Part shown: piece by piece, positions 32,242-41,408 of the stretch
How positions within the stretch are numbered: position 1 is the first letter of the stretch
How the letters are laid out: the number at the start of each line of letters is the position of its first letter
From: RBG-13-66-14 sp964436465
GTDB taxonomy: Bacteria > RBG-13-66-14
Direction of reading: 5' to 3'
Length of the DNA: 64,000 bases
Assembly: GCA_964436465.1 (NCBI GenBank)
Contig: CAYTCV010000004.1
Location: 22,827 to 86,826 of the forward strand
Translations under genes and position numbers: made by a program
The notes under the pieces: model-generated
Database searches by the model: none
The model's input: the letters and a program-made list of their open reading frames with translations, nothing else
What the model was told of the DNA's origin: nothing

Positions 32242-33564
32242 TTGGGAAAGGCCACATCATCACCGGGTCTGCGGAACGTCAGCGTTACGAAGAACTACAT
32301 CCTCCTAATCGCGGCCATCTTCTCCGCGGAGCTGGGGTACGGAATCGTCATCCCGGCGCTCCAGCTTTACTCGACGAAGGTCCTGGGCGCCACGGTGGGC
32401 CTGGTCGGGGTGGCCATCGCGGCCTTCCCCTTCACCAACACCTTCCTGAAAATCTTCGGCGGCTCCCTGGCCGACCGCTACGGGCGGCGGCTGATGATTG
32501 CCATCGGCCTGACCATCTCCTGTCTGAGCCCCCTCCTTCTCTCATTAATAAACGTCTCCTGGCTGATTTGGCTCTACATCCCCATCCGCGCCATGGACGG
32601 CACGGGGAACTCGGTCATCTGGCCGGCGGCCAACGCCATGGTGGCCGACATGATGGGGCGCAAGCGCCGCGACGCCGCCCTGGGTGTGCTGAACCTGAGC
32701 TTCGCCCTGGGCTCCGGCGTCGGGCCGGCCATCGGGCTGTATCTCATGGACTGGTTCGGGGGCATCGAGGGAGGGGGCGCCAAGTGGACCTTCTGGTCTG
32801 CGTCCATCCTCATCGGCCTGACGGCGCTCGGGGCGTTCCTCTTCATGCAGGAAACCCTGCGGCGGCGGCGGAAGGAACCGGTAAAAAGCCTGCCCCGGGC
32901 CGAGGTGGTTCGTAACTGGTGGAGGGAGCTGGGGCAGGCCCTGTCCGCCCTCTACAAGAACGGCAAGCTCCTGGCACTCTCCCTCCAGGGCTTCATCAAC
33001 ATGTTCATCGTCGGCATCAACACGAGCGTCCTGGTGTTCTACGCCGACAACGTGCTGAAGCTGCAAACCTACCAAATCGGCTTCGGCTTTTTGTTTTTAT
33101 CCCTCTCGACGATTCTGTGCGTGTACCCGGCGGGACGTTACGCCGAGCGCATCGGCCGCAAGTACCTGATGATTTTCGGGATGTTCCTGGTCTCGTCGGC
33201 CATGGTCATGCTGCCCTTCATCACCCGGGCCGGGTTCTACTACACCATGATGCTCATGTCGGGGGCGGGCGTGGCGATGATTCTGCCGAGCTGGATGAGC
33301 CTTACCGTGGAGAACATGCCGCTGCGCGGCCGGGCCACGGTGCTGGGCGGTGTGGGCACCATCACCTCCTTCGGCCTGGTAATCGGCCCCATCGTCGCCG
33401 GCTACCTTTACGAGGGGGTCGCCCCCCAGGCGCCGTTCTTCTTCGCCGCGGCCCTCATCGCGGCCAACGCCGTCTTCATCACCTACGTTTTCCGCGACCA
33501 TCACGAGCGCAACCGCTACCGGCGGGCCGAGTACCGCTCGCCGTACTACGTGCCCCGGGACTGA
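32242..33564 (+). CDS. MFS transporter, drug/metabolite exporter type
   Basis: This 440-residue protein has 12 predicted helices. Helix 1 contains YILLIAAIFSAELGYGIVIPAL, and the cytoplasmic loop GGSLADRYGRRLMIAIG carries the conserved GxLaDrxGRrxxl motif; RYAERIGRKYLMIFG is its second-half repeat. The pattern suits a proton-linked exporter of small hydrophobic compounds (DHA1/TCR/Tet-like), but the substrate is unknown. The start is TTG at 32242, with GGGAGG four bases upstream. It is co-transcribed with a peroxiredoxin gene ten bases downstream and diverges from the radical SAM operon, whose product it might export (inference). Confidence 0.83.
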   Translation: MGKATSSPGLRNVSVTKNYILLIAAIFSAELGYGIVIPALQLYSTKVLGATVGLVGVAIAAFPFTNTFLKIFGGSLADRYGRRLMIAIGLTISCLSPLLLSLINVSWLIWLYIPIRAMDGTGNSVIWPAANAMVADMMGRKRRDAALGVLNLSFALGSGVGPAIGLYLMDWFGGIEGGGAKWTFWSASILIGLTALGAFLFMQETLRRRRKEPVKSLPRAEVVRNWWRELGQALSALYKNGKLLALSLQGFINMFIVGINTSVLVFYADNVLKLQTYQIGFGFLFLSLSTILCVYPAGRYAERIGRKYLMIFGMFLVSSAMVMLPFITRAGFYYTMMLMSGAGVAMILPSWMSLTVENMPLRGRATVLGGVGTITSFGLVIGPIVAGYLYEGVAPQAPFFFAAALIAANAVFITYVFRDHHERNRYRRAEYRSPYYVPRD

Positions 33565-33574
33565 CGGGAGGGAG

Positions 33575-34024
33575 ATGACCGAGCTCAAGGTCGGAGATGC
33601 CGTCCCCGCCTGGCGGACCGTCGCCGACGACGGCCGCGAGGTGGAAAGCGCCGCGCTGGCGGGCAGGCGCTACGTGCTCTACTTCTACCCCCGCGACGAC
33701 ACGCCCGGGTGCACGCGGGAGGCCTGCGATTTCCGCGACAGCTTCGCCCGCCTCAAAGGCGCCGGGGTGGAGGTTTTCGGGGTGTCCACCGACCCGGTCG
33801 CCCGGCATAAGAAATTCAAGCAAAAACACGCCCTGCCCTTCATGCTGCTGGCCGACCCGGAGAAGAAACTGGTCGCCGCCTTCGGCGCCGAGGGGAGCCT
33901 TTCCACCGCCCGGCGCATGACTTTTTTAATCTCACCCGACGGCCGCGTCGAAAAAATCTGGCCCCGGGTGAAGGTGAAGGGACACGTGGAGGAAATTCTG
34001 CGGGCGCTGGAACAGACGGGCTGA
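33575..34024 (+). CDS. bcp: Thioredoxin-dependent thiol peroxidase (PrxQ/Bcp family)
   Basis: This 149-residue peroxiredoxin reduces hydroperoxides using a reactive cysteine regenerated by thioredoxin. The motif YFYPRDDTPGCTREACDF contains both the peroxidatic cysteine (TPGC) and the resolving cysteine five residues later, the arrangement of atypical two-Cys PrxQ enzymes. FGVSTDPVARHKKF and TFLISPDGRV complete the family pattern. GGGAGGGAG directly precedes the ATG. It is the second gene of the MFS operon, followed by a terminator. Function is well supported. Confidence 0.95.
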   Translation: MTELKVGDAVPAWRTVADDGREVESAALAGRRYVLYFYPRDDTPGCTREACDFRDSFARLKGAGVEVFGVSTDPVARHKKFKQKHALPFMLLADPEKKLVAAFGAEGSLSTARRMTFLISPDGRVEKIWPRVKVKGHVEEILRALEQTG

Positions 34025-34060
34025 CGCATTTGAGCCGCCGCGCTTTTTAGTATATTAAAC

Positions 34061-34080
34061 GGCCCCCCCGGGGCCTTTTT
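34061..34080 (+). terminator. Terminator after the peroxiredoxin gene
   Basis: GGCCCC (34061-34066), three Cs, GGGGCC (34070-34075), then five Ts. Confidence 0.85.
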
Positions 34081-34094
34081 CACGTCATCCGGCC

Positions 34095-36968
34095 CTACTT
34101 CCCCTCCTCGAACCTCCGCCGGTCCAGGCTCACGGAGAGCATCGCGGCCGTGGCGAACAGGTCCCGCATCGCCGGACGGCTGAGGAAGGAACGCCGGTGC
34201 CGGGCCTGTGTCAGGTCGCCCAAAACCACCTCCAGCTCGTCCATGGCGCTCTTGAGTGAATTCTTCGCCGCCGGCCTGTCCCCCTGGACCAGATGGGCGC
34301 GTCCCATCAGGTGGTAGAGCAGGGCCTGGTGGACGGGATTACCGCTTTTTTCGTCGAGCACCATGGCCCGCCGGGCCAGGTCCAGTGCCTTATCGGCGTC
34401 GCCCAGCGCCAGTTCGGCCTCCGCCAACCCCTGTATAAAACCCGCCCGTTGTATATCCGAGCCCAGGCCCTCCAACCGGGGCAGGGCCTCTTCCAGGAGT
34501 TCCTTCGCGCGTTGCGGCCGCCGGGTCATCACCATGATTTCCGCCAGATGCTGGACGGCCTTCAGTTCCCACGCCAGCATGGACGTCTCCTGAAATCCGC
34601 GCAGAGCCATCGTCACGAGGTCCTCGGCCAGTTCGAGGTTTTCCTGCTCCCGGGCCACCCGCCCCATGACGAAGAGCAGGATGCGGCGGTAGGAACTTTC
34701 CTCGGACAACCGGACCTTGAGCCCGTCCAGGGTGGCCAGCGCCTCGGCCGCCAGCCCCAGGTTCACCCGCGCCAATCCCAGGTTCAGCTCCACGGAACTG
34801 AGGTACGTGGTGTATCGCGTACCGGCGAAGTACGCCCGGCACCGCTCCAGGCAGTCGAGGGCGGATTCCAGCCTCCCCCAATTCAGGTAAATCATGCCGA
34901 GATTGTTCAGGATGGTCATCCGCTCGTGGGGCGCCCTCACCCTGTCGAATATCGGCAGGCATTCGAGGTGGAGGTCCGCCGCCTCGCCGAACCGCCCCTG
35001 GAGATAAAGGATGTTGGCCAGGCCCAACTTGGCGTCGACCAATCCCCGGAGGTCGCCTCTCTTTCGGGCGCGCTCCGCCGCCCCGCGGAGCTGTTTCGCG
35101 GCCTCCTCCAGCCGGCCCAGGTGCCGATTGATGTTACCCAGGTCGATTTCAGCCGATACCCCCAACCAGGTTATTCCGCCGCGTTTCACCGCCTTGACCA
35201 GGTCGGCGAGGATTTTCCCCGCCTCCTCGAGCTTCCCGCCACGCTTCAGTTGTTTGGCCTTCATCAGCTTCTTCACATACCCGATGCCGTCCTGCTCGGG
35301 AAAGCCCATCAGCTCATCCACCAGGGACCCATCCCGCTCGAGGTCGCCCAGGGTGTCCTGGATGTCCACGGCCCGGCGAAGGGCCAGCGCCCCCTCCCGC
35401 TTTCCGCCGAACCGCTCCGCGGACTCTCGAAAGCAACGGACCGCGTCGTCGGTCTCGCCCCTCGCCTCGTGGACGGCCCCCCGGAGGAGACATTCCCGAC
35501 CCGCGAAGTGGTCGTCCTCCGCCGAGAGTGATTCACGGACGACATCCAGAAGCCGGAACGCCGAATCGAACCTGAGGAGCTCTATATCGGCCCGGGCAAG
35601 GAGCAGCCGGGCCTCCAGGCTCAGCCATTTATCCCGACCCCTGGCTGCGATACCCTCCGCCAGGGGCCCCAGGAAGTGGGTGGTGGGGAAGAAGCCCGCT
35701 CGGTGCAGTCTCTTCAGTACATCGACCAATCCGGCCAGAGCCTCGTCGTCACGGTCGACGAGCGAGAGGCGCTTCACCCGGAAGTAGTCCTCGACGAAGC
35801 TCCGCCCCGGTTCGATTTCCGCGGACAGCCCGGCCCGGATTACCTCATCCATCAACTCACCGGCAAAATCCGCTATCCACCCGCCGAAACGCGGCACTCG
35901 GAGCGTGTAAGCCGTATCCACCCGCTCGCAGAAGAACCTTCCGGTCAGCTCACCCAGCAGCTTCTCCACCCGTTTCTTTCCGAGACCGGTGCCCCGCGCG
36001 ACGCCCGCCACCGATTGCGGGCGCTCCTCTGCAGCCAGGGCGCACAGGACCTTCTTCTCTTCCTCCTTCAGCCTCTCCCAGCGGTACATGAACAGTTGAA
36101 TGGGAGTCTTCGCCGTGAGAAGGCGGTTTTCGAACACGCCTCCCAGGTCCAGCTCGTAGTACGCCCGCAACTGCTCGGCGTAAATCCGGCTCCGGGGCAG
36201 CTCCGCCAGAAAATGCTCGAGCTGCGCCGGGTTGAGCCTCCGATGGAGCTCTTCCCCGAGGTTTCCCAACTCCCCGCCCCGGACCCGGGGCAGGTATCGC
36301 AGGTGGAGGCTGTCCACCCGGTCGAAGCACTCGGAAGAAACGGCGCCGACGGTCCCCCCCAGAACCAGAAGAAGAGGCGTATGGCTCCTCTCGCTCATCA
36401 ACCTCTCCAGAACCGCCAGGGTCTCCAGGTCCCCCCCGCCCTCGGTGTTGTCCGCGAAAACCGCCGTGGGCCCTTCCATGACCCGTCCGAGAAGCTCGAT
36501 GGTATAATCCACCCGAGTCCAGCGCAGTCCGGTCGGGTCGAGCGCTTCGCTCCCGGATTCCCCGTCGACGGACCCGGCGTAGCCCTCTTCGAGCAGGTGG
36601 AGGTTTCCCGCCATGTCGGCGGGGAGCAATTCCGCCAGCTTGGCCCAGGGGGTAAAGCCCTCCACGAGCGTCCGGGCCAGGCTCAAGGGTTCCACCACCC
36701 CGCCCCGGCCGGCGGTTCGGATTACCCTGAACCCGGTCTTTTCGGCAAAGGCGGCCAGCGCATCCCGGAAGGCGGCGCCGTCGCCCCCCATCTCCCCGGC
36801 GCATTCGATGAGAAAAGCCTTCCGCCGGGCGGCGTTCAGGCTCTCCTCGAAGATTTTATCCAGACCGGGGTCCGCGCCGGGCAGGTCGTTGACCAGTCGG
36901 TACTTCCGCCTACCGGAAATACCGGCCGGATGACGGAACTCGGGTGGCAGTTTCGATTTATACGGCAT
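34095..36968 (-). CDS. STAND/AAA-like TPR protein with degenerate nucleotide-binding motifs
   Basis: This cytosolic protein of 957 residues has the architecture of PknK/MalT-like regulators. Residues 30-230 align in outline with an AAA_16/STAND NTPase: LIECAGEM (about 53-60) stands where the P-loop strand should be, and PTAVFADNTEGGGDLETL (about 167-184) replaces Walker B. The GxxGxGKS and DD residues are missing from both. A winged-helix segment follows (SVAGVARGTGLGKKRVEKLL), then about 500 residues of TPR helices (LEEAAKQLRGAAERARKRGD and similar). No output domain follows the TPRs. It is probably a scaffold or inactive signalling protein. There is no clear ribosome site before the ATG. 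Confidence 0.72.
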   Translation of the reverse strand: MPYKSKLPPEFRHPAGISGRRKYRLVNDLPGADPGLDKIFEESLNAARRKAFLIECAGEMGGDGAAFRDALAAFAEKTGFRVIRTAGRGGVVEPLSLARTLVEGFTPWAKLAELLPADMAGNLHLLEEGYAGSVDGESGSEALDPTGLRWTRVDYTIELLGRVMEGPTAVFADNTEGGGDLETLAVLERLMSERSHTPLLLVLGGTVGAVSSECFDRVDSLHLRYLPRVRGGELGNLGEELHRRLNPAQLEHFLAELPRSRIYAEQLRAYYELDLGGVFENRLLTAKTPIQLFMYRWERLKEEEKKVLCALAAEERPQSVAGVARGTGLGKKRVEKLLGELTGRFFCERVDTAYTLRVPRFGGWIADFAGELMDEVIRAGLSAEIEPGRSFVEDYFRVKRLSLVDRDDEALAGLVDVLKRLHRAGFFPTTHFLGPLAEGIAARGRDKWLSLEARLLLARADIELLRFDSAFRLLDVVRESLSAEDDHFAGRECLLRGAVHEARGETDDAVRCFRESAERFGGKREGALALRRAVDIQDTLGDLERDGSLVDELMGFPEQDGIGYVKKLMKAKQLKRGGKLEEAGKILADLVKAVKRGGITWLGVSAEIDLGNINRHLGRLEEAAKQLRGAAERARKRGDLRGLVDAKLGLANILYLQGRFGEAADLHLECLPIFDRVRAPHERMTILNNLGMIYLNWGRLESALDCLERCRAYFAGTRYTTYLSSVELNLGLARVNLGLAAEALATLDGLKVRLSEESSYRRILLFVMGRVAREQENLELAEDLVTMALRGFQETSMLAWELKAVQHLAEIMVMTRRPQRAKELLEEALPRLEGLGSDIQRAGFIQGLAEAELALGDADKALDLARRAMVLDEKSGNPVHQALLYHLMGRAHLVQGDRPAAKNSLKSAMDELEVVLGDLTQARHRRSFLSRPAMRDLFATAAMLSVSLDRRRFEEGK

Positions 36969-36992
36969 GGCGCTATACGAAGGCTTTAGCTC

Positions 36993-37021
36993 AATTTAAC
37001 ACGTCTTTCACCTAATGTAAA
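36993..37021 (-). promoter_or_regulatory. Promoter of the STAND-like TPR gene
   Basis: On the minus strand TTTACA (37016-37021), 17 bases, TAAATT (36993-36998), giving a short leader of about 18 bases. Confidence 0.55.
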
Positions 37022-37062
37022 TTTACTTTCCCCCTTCCCCAAAGCCCACACGCGGTCGCACG

Positions 37063-37998
37063 ATGACTGAAACCGTATCAATCCGAACCGGCGTCGTCTT
37101 CCTCGGCGGTCCGACGGCCGTCGGCAAGGGCGCCATTGCCGCCCGCCTCGCCGGTGTTCTCTCCATCGAGCTGGTCCTGTGCGATTCGGTCAAGGTCTAC
37201 CGGGGGCTGGAAATCGGGGCCAACAAACCCCCGCCCGAACTGCGCGCCGGGTTGCCCATTCACATGGTGGACGTGTGCGACCCCACCGAAAGGTTCTCCG
37301 CCGGCCGGTATGCCCGTCTGGCGACCGAGGCCGTAGCGGGAATCCACCGACGGGGTCGGCTACCGCTGGTCGTCGGCGGGACGCTCCTCTTCGCCCGGGC
37401 CCTTCTCGACGGCCTGAGCGGGGCCCCGGAAACGGACCCCGAAATCGAGCGCGGACTGGAAGCACTCGGGACCGAGGAATTGGCGGAAAGGCTCCGGCGG
37501 AGTGACCCGGTCTCGGCCGACCGCATCCATCCCCACGACCGTCAGCGTCTCATCCGGGCCCTGGCGGTCCACCTCCAGACGGGACGGGGGCTTTCCGATT
37601 GGAATAACGAGCCTGCGTCCCGCCCGTTCGAGGGACCGGTGGTCCGGCTCGCCCTCGTCCGTCCCCGGGACGAGCTCTACGGCAGAATCAACGACCGCGC
37701 CCGCCGTATGTACGCGCGGGGCCTGGTGGAGGAGGTGCGGGGACTCATCGAATCGGGCGTCCCGTATTCGGCGCCCGCCCTGGAGTCCATCGGGTACACC
37801 CAGGCGGCGGCGTGCCTGCGCGGGGAAATTTCTCCCGAGCGGGCAATCGAGGACACAGCCACGGCGACGCGCAGGCTGGCCAAACGCCAACTGACCTGGC
37901 TCCGCTCCGATTCGCGGTTCGAGATGCTCAAAACGGACGCCAACGGTGAGGAGTCGGCCTACGACGCACTGGCGCGTCGTCTCGGAGCGATTTCTTGA
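37063..37998 (+). CDS. miaA: tRNA dimethylallyltransferase, divergent P-loop
   Basis: MiaA adds a dimethylallyl group to A37 of tRNAs reading UNN codons. The family order is clear: GGPTAVGKGAIAARLA, CDSVKVYRGLEIGANKP, PIHMVDVCDP, LPLVVGGTLLFARALLDG, DRQRLIRALAVHLQTGRG, and ESIGYTQAAACLRGEIS followed by RRLAKRQLTWLR. Length (311) is normal. Three usually invariant positions differ: the P-loop reads GKG where GKS/T is expected, QVYRG is KVYRG, and GGTGLY is GGTLLF. The enzyme may have altered kinetics or role. No Shine-Dalgarno is visible. The promoter of the next gene overlaps its stop. Confidence 0.88.
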   Translation: MTETVSIRTGVVFLGGPTAVGKGAIAARLAGVLSIELVLCDSVKVYRGLEIGANKPPPELRAGLPIHMVDVCDPTERFSAGRYARLATEAVAGIHRRGRLPLVVGGTLLFARALLDGLSGAPETDPEIERGLEALGTEELAERLRRSDPVSADRIHPHDRQRLIRALAVHLQTGRGLSDWNNEPASRPFEGPVVRLALVRPRDELYGRINDRARRMYARGLVEEVRGLIESGVPYSAPALESIGYTQAAACLRGEISPERAIEDTATATRRLAKRQLTWLRSDSRFEMLKTDANGEESAYDALARRLGAIS

Positions 37999-38024
37999 CC
38001 TCGGAGATTGCGTTCTGCTAGAAT
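37995..38024 (+). promoter_or_regulatory. Promoter of the HEAT-repeat lipoprotein gene
   Basis: TTGACC (37995-38000) overlaps the miaA stop codon; 18 bases on lies TAGAAT (38019-38024). Both match 5 of 6. The leader is about 60 bases. Confidence 0.68.
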
Positions 38025-38091
38025 CAAAATACTGAAAGTTGACCCAATTATTGGTATTACGGGGTATCCCACCCCCCGGAAAGGGGCAGAG

Positions 38092-41085
38092 ATGCGCCTG
38101 ACCCATTTTGCCGTCTTTCTCATCGGGCTGTGCACCATCGCCACCATAGGTTGCGGCGCCAGCAGCGACGAGCTCATAACCTCGGTCGTAACCGCCGAGG
38201 ATGCCCGCACCAGACTCATCGCCCGGGATGAAATCGTCAAGCTCGGCGAGGAAGGAGTGGACGTCTTCGCCAAGCTCCTCGACTTCGCGACCGTGCGCAA
38301 CCTGTTCGAGACCCAGGTGTCCCCCGCCCGTCTCTCGGAGATGGACGAGGAGGCCATCATGCGGGAGGTGACGGACATCCGCCTCACCGCGGTCCGGGGC
38401 ATGGCCGCCATCGGCTCCATCTCCGCGACCCAACCGCTCATAGACGCCTCTTACTACCCGGAATCCCAGACCGAGAACCTGGGGGAACCCATCCCCATCG
38501 GGGATGACGAGCTTTCCATCGAACTGGCGGCCCAATTCCGCTGTGAGGTGATGACCGCCCTCGGCCAACTGGCCTTCGGCTCCGAGAAGGAGCGCGAGGA
38601 GGCCATAGACCTCTTCTCGTACGGAGCGAACGACCCCGACCCCGGCGTCCGCATCTGCACCGCCGGTTCCCTGGCGGCCCTCCACCTCTACGAATCGGGC
38701 TACTTCCTCAAGCAGCTCGCCGAGGACAAAGTGGCCGGAGTCCGCGCCGCGACCTTTAACGCCATCCATACCATCGGGACCTACTACATCGCGCACACCG
38801 CACAGTCACTTTCCTACGGAGACGAGAAAACGGCCGAGCTCGACCGGCAGAACCTGAAGACGCTGAAGGACTCGGTCTACCAGCACTGCATCGACGCGCT
38901 GGCGGATACGGAGACCTCTGTCCGCGTCCCGGCCATCCACGCTCTGGACATTTTCGACGACCCGACGTCCGTTACGCCGCTCGTGCGCTACCTGTCCGAC
39001 GCCAACGAGAACGTCCGCGTCGCCACCGTAAACGCCCTCGCGAGTTTCGATAACGACGAGGGGAAGAAGGCCGTCGAGAAGGCCGTCGTCGCCGCCCTCG
39101 GCGAGGTCGACCCGCAGAGACGGATGATGGCCGCGATGGTTCTCGGACGGATGCGCACCGGCGGCGACGCGATGGAAGCGGCGCTCCTGAAACCCGGCGA
39201 GCTCTGGTTCGTCAAGCTCCAGTTGATTAACTCACTGTCCAACCTCGACAACCAGGATTACCTGGGCACCATCAACGGCTTCCTGGACGACCCCGACCGC
39301 GACGTGAGGATAGCCGCCATCGGCGCCGTGGGCTCCCTGGGCAGCGCCGAGGACCTCGACCGCCTCTTCGGATACGCCGTCGAAGATGAGACCCTCATCC
39401 CCGCCGTCACCCACGCCATCGCCTCCATCGCCGATTACGGGGAGCTCCAGCCCTACCTCGGAACGGACAATGAGGAGCTCATCCGCCTCATCGCCATCAA
39501 CACTCTTTCGATGCGCAGCGACTCCGAAACACCGGCGCCCCCCATGCTGGTGGAACTCTTCAAAGACCCGGACATCCAGATTGTGAGGGCCTCCCTCGAC
39601 ACCGTCAGCCACTATTACTTCAGGGATAGCAAAGACGAGCTCGCGGCGCTGGTCGAGCGGGGTGAGGACGATTACACCGTTTTCGACGAAACGAAGAACA
39701 GCTTCGACGGACTGTCCTCGAGCCTGGGCGACATCTACTTCGTCAAGATGCGGGCCGCCTCCATGCTGGCATCCTTCGACAACCGAGACGGCATAAACTA
39801 CTTCATCGACATGCTTTCCGACCCCAGCGTCGGCCGGCGTCTCATCGGCGTGGCCTGCCTGGGGAACATCGGTCACACCCGCGGCGTGATGCCCACGGTG
39901 GGGCTCTTGAACGACGGCTCCGACTACGTCCGCTGGGGCGCCGCCCAGGTACTCGGTATATTCGCCGATACACGGACCACCGGCTTCCTGGGCCAGGCCC
40001 TTCAGGATTCAAGCCCCTGGGTGCAGGAGAGCGCCATCGAATCCCTCCTGGCCATCGGCGACAAGAACACCATCGACGCGGTGCACGACGTACTCGCCTC
40101 GAACTCCGCGCCGTCGGTGAAGGTGGCCGCCCTGGACTTCATCTCCCGCATGGGGGATAAACGCATGGCCGACGAAATCGCCGGTTATCTTAAGGACGAG
40201 GACGACGCCGTCCGCTACGGTGCCGCCGTCTGCCTTACCCGGCTCAACGACGAGCAGGGACGCGGAATCGAATTCCTGAAAGGGGAACTCGACTCCACCC
40301 GCATCCTGACCATCGACCCCGGTCTCCCCCCCATCACGCCCCTCGGAGCCGGCATCGAGCTCCTGGCCGCCGAGCTGACCGGCACCCCGGAGAGTCAAAT
40401 CGAAGAGCTGACCACCGAGCCGCATGATATCGTCGCCTGGGCTTATGCGACCCAGACTCTCACCGGGGATACGGCGTCCACCGACACCTACGCCATCGTG
40501 GCCGAAAAAGCACTGCAGACCGACTACCTGCGTCAGGGGCTGCTGGACAACATCGCCCAGTATCGTCCCACCGCCTACGCCGCCTTCGAACCTTACCTCG
40601 ATAACGAAGACGCCGGGGTACGGCAGCTCGGGTACACGATTCTGACGCGAATCGGGGGCGACAAGGTCCTGGACCGGCTGACCGAGCAAATCAGCGCTTA
40701 CCCCGAGGACGCCCCCCTGCTCATCGCCGCCCTGGACGACCTGGGAGCCAAATCTTACCTGCGCCGCCTGTTCAGCAACGGCGACGAATCCATTCGGGTT
40801 CTGGTGGCCGAGCGCATCGCGGGCTGGAAGGATAAACGCATGCCCCTCATCTGGGGGCAAATCGCCACCGAGGACCAGAGCCTGGCCGTGAGGCTGACCG
40901 TTCTGGGCTCCCTGGCCGACGACCCCACCGGCGTGGGCCGGGCCTATCTGACGCAAATCATCGAAGCCCCCGATTCGCCCCCCGAGCTGGTCCGGGCGGC
41001 GAGGGACGCGCTGGCCGGCGTGGAACAGCCCGTGCCCGCGACGGCTGAAACGCCGGCGCCCGAGACGACCGAAACGCCCGCCTGA
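38092..41085 (+). CDS. Giant HEAT-repeat lipoprotein
   Basis: This 997-residue secreted protein is made almost wholly of HEAT/PBS-type helical repeats of about 30-40 residues, giving a long curved solenoid. The signal peptide ends TIATIGC with a lipid-attachment cysteine at residue 21. Typical repeats are VRVPAIHALDIFDDPTSVTP, VRIAAIGAVGSLGSAEDLDR and VRWGAAQVLGIFADTRTTGF. The tail is low-complexity Thr/Pro/Glu (TETPAPETTETPA). The ATG at 38092 is preceded by GGGG and by a good promoter, and the upstream in-frame start is not supported. It probably binds protein partners in the periplasm or at the cell surface. No enzymatic motif is seen. Confidence 0.82.
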   Translation: MRLTHFAVFLIGLCTIATIGCGASSDELITSVVTAEDARTRLIARDEIVKLGEEGVDVFAKLLDFATVRNLFETQVSPARLSEMDEEAIMREVTDIRLTAVRGMAAIGSISATQPLIDASYYPESQTENLGEPIPIGDDELSIELAAQFRCEVMTALGQLAFGSEKEREEAIDLFSYGANDPDPGVRICTAGSLAALHLYESGYFLKQLAEDKVAGVRAATFNAIHTIGTYYIAHTAQSLSYGDEKTAELDRQNLKTLKDSVYQHCIDALADTETSVRVPAIHALDIFDDPTSVTPLVRYLSDANENVRVATVNALASFDNDEGKKAVEKAVVAALGEVDPQRRMMAAMVLGRMRTGGDAMEAALLKPGELWFVKLQLINSLSNLDNQDYLGTINGFLDDPDRDVRIAAIGAVGSLGSAEDLDRLFGYAVEDETLIPAVTHAIASIADYGELQPYLGTDNEELIRLIAINTLSMRSDSETPAPPMLVELFKDPDIQIVRASLDTVSHYYFRDSKDELAALVERGEDDYTVFDETKNSFDGLSSSLGDIYFVKMRAASMLASFDNRDGINYFIDMLSDPSVGRRLIGVACLGNIGHTRGVMPTVGLLNDGSDYVRWGAAQVLGIFADTRTTGFLGQALQDSSPWVQESAIESLLAIGDKNTIDAVHDVLASNSAPSVKVAALDFISRMGDKRMADEIAGYLKDEDDAVRYGAAVCLTRLNDEQGRGIEFLKGELDSTRILTIDPGLPPITPLGAGIELLAAELTGTPESQIEELTTEPHDIVAWAYATQTLTGDTASTDTYAIVAEKALQTDYLRQGLLDNIAQYRPTAYAAFEPYLDNEDAGVRQLGYTILTRIGGDKVLDRLTEQISAYPEDAPLLIAALDDLGAKSYLRRLFSNGDESIRVLVAERIAGWKDKRMPLIWGQIATEDQSLAVRLTVLGSLADDPTGVGRAYLTQIIEAPDSPPELVRAARDALAGVEQPVPATAETPAPETTETPA

Positions 41086-41136
41086 CCGGACTTATTCCGG
41101 CCGGGGTTTTCCACCCGTCAAACGGTTTATATGCCT

Positions 41137-41165
41137 AAAGACCCCGTAGAACGCGGGGTCTTTTT
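41137..41165 (+). terminator. Terminator 1 of the HEAT lipoprotein gene
   Basis: AAAGACCCCG (41137-41146) and CGGGGTCTTT (41154-41163) with a seven-base loop, then Ts. It is the first of two near-copies in tandem. Confidence 0.85.
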
Positions 41166-41199
41166 CTATACCGGTGCAAACCTTCGGGTGGCGGAACAG

Positions 41200-41224
41200 G
41201 CCCCGTGGAAAGCGGGGTCTTTTT
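41200..41224 (+). terminator. Terminator 2, near-copy of terminator 1
   Basis: CCCCG (41201-41205) and CGGGG (41213-41217) around a seven-base loop, followed by TCTTTTT, nearly repeat the element 60 bases upstream. The rest of the gap 41086-41408 shows no gene. Confidence 0.75.
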
Positions 41225-41322
41225 CAGGGGGCGGTTCTCGACTCCACGGTATCGGTAATAAATCCGTCATCGGCGGCTGGATTCCCGCGACCGTTGAAAA
41301 GCGCCACGGACACCCTCGGCGT

Positions 41323-41346
41323 AAAAAAAGCGGCTCAAAGAACCGC
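41323..41346 (-). terminator. Terminator of the rimP-nusA-infB operon
   Basis: On the minus strand GCGGTTC and GAGCCGC pair with one wobble across three bases and run into seven Ts (41323-41329). Confidence 0.75.
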
Positions 41347-41408
41347 ACACGCTGGCCCCGCATTTTATCAAGCTAAAACAACCAGCCCCAAACCGTTCAC
41401 CGGCCAAC

